Below are positions 23,403 through 25,157 of a stretch of 25,157 nucleotides of DNA, piece after piece. Under the pieces are notes generated by a model that was not told the DNA's origin, did no database searches, and saw only the letters and a list, made by a program, of their open reading frames with translations. Made by a program: the position numbers and the translations under genes. How positions within the stretch are numbered: position 1 is the first letter of the stretch; each line of letters opens with the position of its first letter. The stretch is from an uncultured Flavobacterium sp. Its GTDB lineage: Bacteria > Bacteroidota > Bacteroidia > Flavobacteriales > Flavobacteriaceae. Location: contig NZ_CAMLIX010000043.1 in the NCBI RefSeq assembly GCF_946479975.1, positions 1 through 25,157 of the forward strand, in the 5' to 3' direction.

Positions 23403-24050
23403 GTTTCAAACGTTCCTACGGAACGATATAGGATGGTGAGATTTATGTGTTACCGACGAAATGTTCCGCTGGAACATCAGATAGATTTTGAAAGAGTTTT
23501 ACAGCGCCTACTGATTGAATTTCAAACTTTCCTATGGAACGATATAGGGTGTTAAGATTTTATATGTTCCCGACGAAATGTTCCGCTGGAACATCAGATA
23601 GATTTTGAAAGAGTTTTACAGCGCCTGTAGATTAATTTTCAAACGTTCCTACGGAACGATTATAGGATATCAAGATTTTATATGTTACCGACGAAATGTT
23701 CCGCTGGAACATCAGATATTTTGAAAGAGCTTTACAGCTACTATAGATTAATTTTCAAACTTTCCTACGGAACGATTAAAGGATATTAATATTTTATATG
23801 TTACCGACGAAATATTCCGCTGGAACATCAGATAGAGTTTTACATCTCCTATAGATTAAGTTTCAAACGTTCCTACGGAACGATATAATGTGTGAAGATT
23901 TTTATGGTTTACCGATGAAATGTTCCTCTGGAACAACAGGGATAAATTTTTGAAAGAGTTTAGCGACTATTGATTGTATTTCAAACGTCCTACTGAACAA
24001 TATTGGATGTTAGGATTTATTGTTAACAACGAAATGTTCCGCCGGGAACA
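23381..24050 (+). repeat. Downstream REP-like hairpin array (6 units, decaying outward)
   Basis: Six units of about 108-118 bp each carry a B-type stem (CGTTCC-TAC-GGAACG, starting at 23411, 23527, 23644, 23760, 23868 and about 23985) and then an A-type stem (TGTTCC-GCT-GGAACA, starting at 23462, 23579, 23697, 23813, 23921 and 24035). Linkers are TTACCGACGAAA before A and TAGATTAAGTTTCAAA or variants before B. The first unit begins inside the transposase gene. Several stems have lost pairing (23527, 23760, 23813), and the last unit is clearly degenerate. No gene lies in this stretch. From 24051 to 24158 only AT-rich DNA is seen. Confidence 0.9.
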
Positions 24051-24158
24051 ACAGCAATAGATGTAAAAAATGATAAAGATTATAGTTAATATGGTAAAAA
24101 CAACTACACACTAAAAGCGATTAAATTTTCATTAACAAAATCTAATCGCTCATTAGTT

Positions 24159-24166
24159 TATATTTG
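24159..24166 (+). promoter_or_regulatory. Candidate -7 box for the thioredoxin-fold pair
   Basis: TATATTTG matches TAnnTTTG exactly and would start transcription near 24173, about 30 bases before the ATG at 24202. A TTG at -33 is not obvious. Confidence 0.45.
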
Positions 24167-24201
24167 TAGGAAACAAATTAATTTTAAGATTCGTGAAGTT
24201 T

Positions 24202-24681
24202 ATGAAAAATACACTTTTAAAAATCTCATTTTTTCTCTTTTTGCTTTTTTCCATAGAAGGATACAACCAGAACGTTAAGCTTTTAAATATAAATCAGCTT
24301 AATGAGAGAATTAAAAACGGAAAAGACAGTATTTATGTAGTCAATTTTTGGGCGACATGGTGTGCGCCTTGCATAAAAGAACTACCTCATTTTGAGAAAT
24401 TAGCGACTGAACATAAATCAGAAAAGCTGGCGGTTTTATTAGTAAGTCTAGATTTTAAATCGCAATTAGAATCGAATGTAATTCCGTTTGTAAAAAAGAA
24501 AAAACTTAAGAATGAAGTTTTTCTATTAAACGAAAGCAATCCGCAGGAATTTATTGATCGAATAGATCCAAGCTGGTCAGGAAGTATTCCGGCAACGCTT
24601 TTTATTAAAGATGACAGACGAAAATTTGTTGAAACTGAATTTACCTACGAACAATTATTAACTGAATATAAAAAACTATAA
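24202..24681 (+). CDS. TlpA/ResA-type thioredoxin-like protein
   Basis: The 159-residue protein (from the ATG at 24202; a GTG at 24193 would add three residues) begins with a signal peptide (LLKISFFLFLLFSIEGYNQ). It then has a TlpA-like thioredoxin domain: IYVVNFWATWCAPCIKELP with active-site C54 and C57, a VLLVSLDF strand, and the cis-proline region SWSGSIPATLFIKDD. It should act as a thiol-disulfide oxidoreductase in the periplasm. The family's typical extra insert is short here, so the domain is compact. The next gene starts 6 bp after its stop codon and also encodes a thioredoxin-fold protein, so they form one operon for envelope redox work. Confidence 0.88.
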   Translation: MKNTLLKISFFLFLLFSIEGYNQNVKLLNINQLNERIKNGKDSIYVVNFWATWCAPCIKELPHFEKLATEHKSEKLAVLLVSLDFKSQLESNVIPFVKKKKLKNEVFLLNESNPQEFIDRIDPSWSGSIPATLFIKDDRRKFVETEFTYEQLLTEYKKL

Positions 24682-24687
24682 ACTATT

Positions 24688-25157
24688 ATGAAGAAAATAA
24701 TCTTATTACTAGCATTGGCGTTTTCTGCTTTTCTATCACAAGCACAAAATGCGGTAACGCTTAAAGCGGGAGACAAAGCACCAGATTTCAAACTGAAAAA
24801 TGTAGACAACAAAGAAGTTTCTTTCGGAACTTTTAAAGATGCAAAAGGATACATTATTGTTTTTACCTGCAACACTTGTCCGTATGCAATTGGTTACGAG
24901 CAGAGAATTATCGAATTAGATAAAAAATTCAAATCGCAGGGATATCCCGTAATTGCTATCAACCCAAATGATCCTGAAGCTTCTACGGCAGATACATTTT
25001 CTAAAATGCAGGATCTGGCAAAAGATAAAAAATATCCTTTCCCATATTTATTCGATCCAGGACAAAAAATTACTGATGAATACGGAGCAAAAAAAACACC
25101 TCATATTTTCATCGTTTCTAAAACTTCAAAAGGAAATGTGGTAGAATATGTTGGAGC
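24688..25157 (+). CDS. Secreted AhpC/TSA-like thioredoxin-family protein (3' end cut by the window)
   Basis: The frame opens at the ATG at 24688 and runs 156 codons without a stop to the window edge. A signal peptide (KKIILLLALAFSAFLSQAQ) is followed by LKAGDKAPDFKLKNVDNKEV, the usual start of a redoxin domain. The strand GYIIVFTCNTCPYAIGYE follows, with cysteines C61 and C64 in a CNTCP motif. AINPNDPEAS and PHIFIVSK, whose proline fits the cis-proline site, come next. CNTCP redoxins of about 200 residues are common in Bacteroidota and are thought to handle thiols or peroxides in the periplasm; the exact substrate is unknown. It lies 6 bp behind the TlpA-type gene, which argues for co-expression. 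Confidence 0.85.
   Translation, partial: MKKIILLLALAFSAFLSQAQNAVTLKAGDKAPDFKLKNVDNKEVSFGTFKDAKGYIIVFTCNTCPYAIGYEQRIIELDKKFKSQGYPVIAINPNDPEASTADTFSKMQDLAKDKKYPFPYLFDPGQKITDEYGAKKTPHIFIVSKTSKGNVVEYVG

Larger units (their letters stand above)
22490..24050 (+). mobile_element. REP/RAYT element: Y1 transposase between inverted hairpin arrays
   Basis: The transposase gene (22941-23402) is bracketed by two arrays of the same two hairpin types. Read outward from the gene, both arrays give the order (C/T)TACCGACGA(G/A)A then the TGTTCC stem, so they are mirror images. This is the architecture of REP-associated tyrosine transposases and their BIME-like repeats. No target-site duplication or insertion boundary can be seen. 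The outer edges are set by the last recognisable hairpins. Confidence 0.8.

Noticed and set aside
24953..25144. Short plus-strand open frame near the right edge
   Set aside because: It lies in another frame within the redoxin gene, which has a signal peptide and the CNTCP motif.

Overview
The window looks like a chromosome segment of a Flavobacterium-type member of the Bacteroidota. The support is low GC, a SusC/SusD pair behind an ECF sigma and FecR anti-sigma gene, promoters of the TTG / TAnnTTTG kind, no obvious Shine-Dalgarno sequences, and intergenic palindrome families of the kind common in flavobacterial genomes.

Left part (1-7733): a uronate catabolism locus. On the minus strand, read from 4298 down to the left edge, are a YhcH/YjgK-type protein, a KDPG aldolase (eda), an SDR-type mannonate oxidoreductase (uxuB), mannonate dehydratase (uxuA) and the 5' part of a secreted pectate-lyase-like beta-helix protein. 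A LacI-type regulator is divergent from them (4468-5487). The gap between the two arms holds a promoter for each direction and a palindrome that overlaps or abuts both start regions. The regulator has no ATG, GTG or TTG that would keep its DNA-binding domain. Next come a secreted DUF4861 protein (minus) and a HAD phosphatase of the YieH type (plus). Together these suggest breakdown of a uronic-acid-containing polysaccharide into KDG/KDPG.

Middle part (7734-16828): a 475-bp repeat block, a secreted PI-PLC-type phosphodiesterase (minus), then sigma factor, FecR, SusC with an STN signalling domain, and SusD. This has the layout of a cell-surface-signalled uptake locus. It is closed by a terminator and a second nested repeat block.

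Right part (16829-25157): small, mostly uncharacterised genes. They are a SpoIIAA-like protein, a three-gene minus-strand group (two small membrane proteins and a very acidic protein with an internal duplication), an unknown protein next to a YfbM/DUF1877 protein, a DsbA-type lipoprotein, and a 452-residue protein of unknown function. After these sits the most striking element: a Y1 (HUH) REP-associated transposase flanked on both sides by arrays of REP-like hairpins that read outward from the gene. Its 3' coding end lies inside the first downstream repeat unit. The window ends with two thioredoxin-fold genes, the second cut by the edge.

I saw no tRNA, rRNA or CRISPR. All family assignments come from motif recognition in translated sequence; no search was run.
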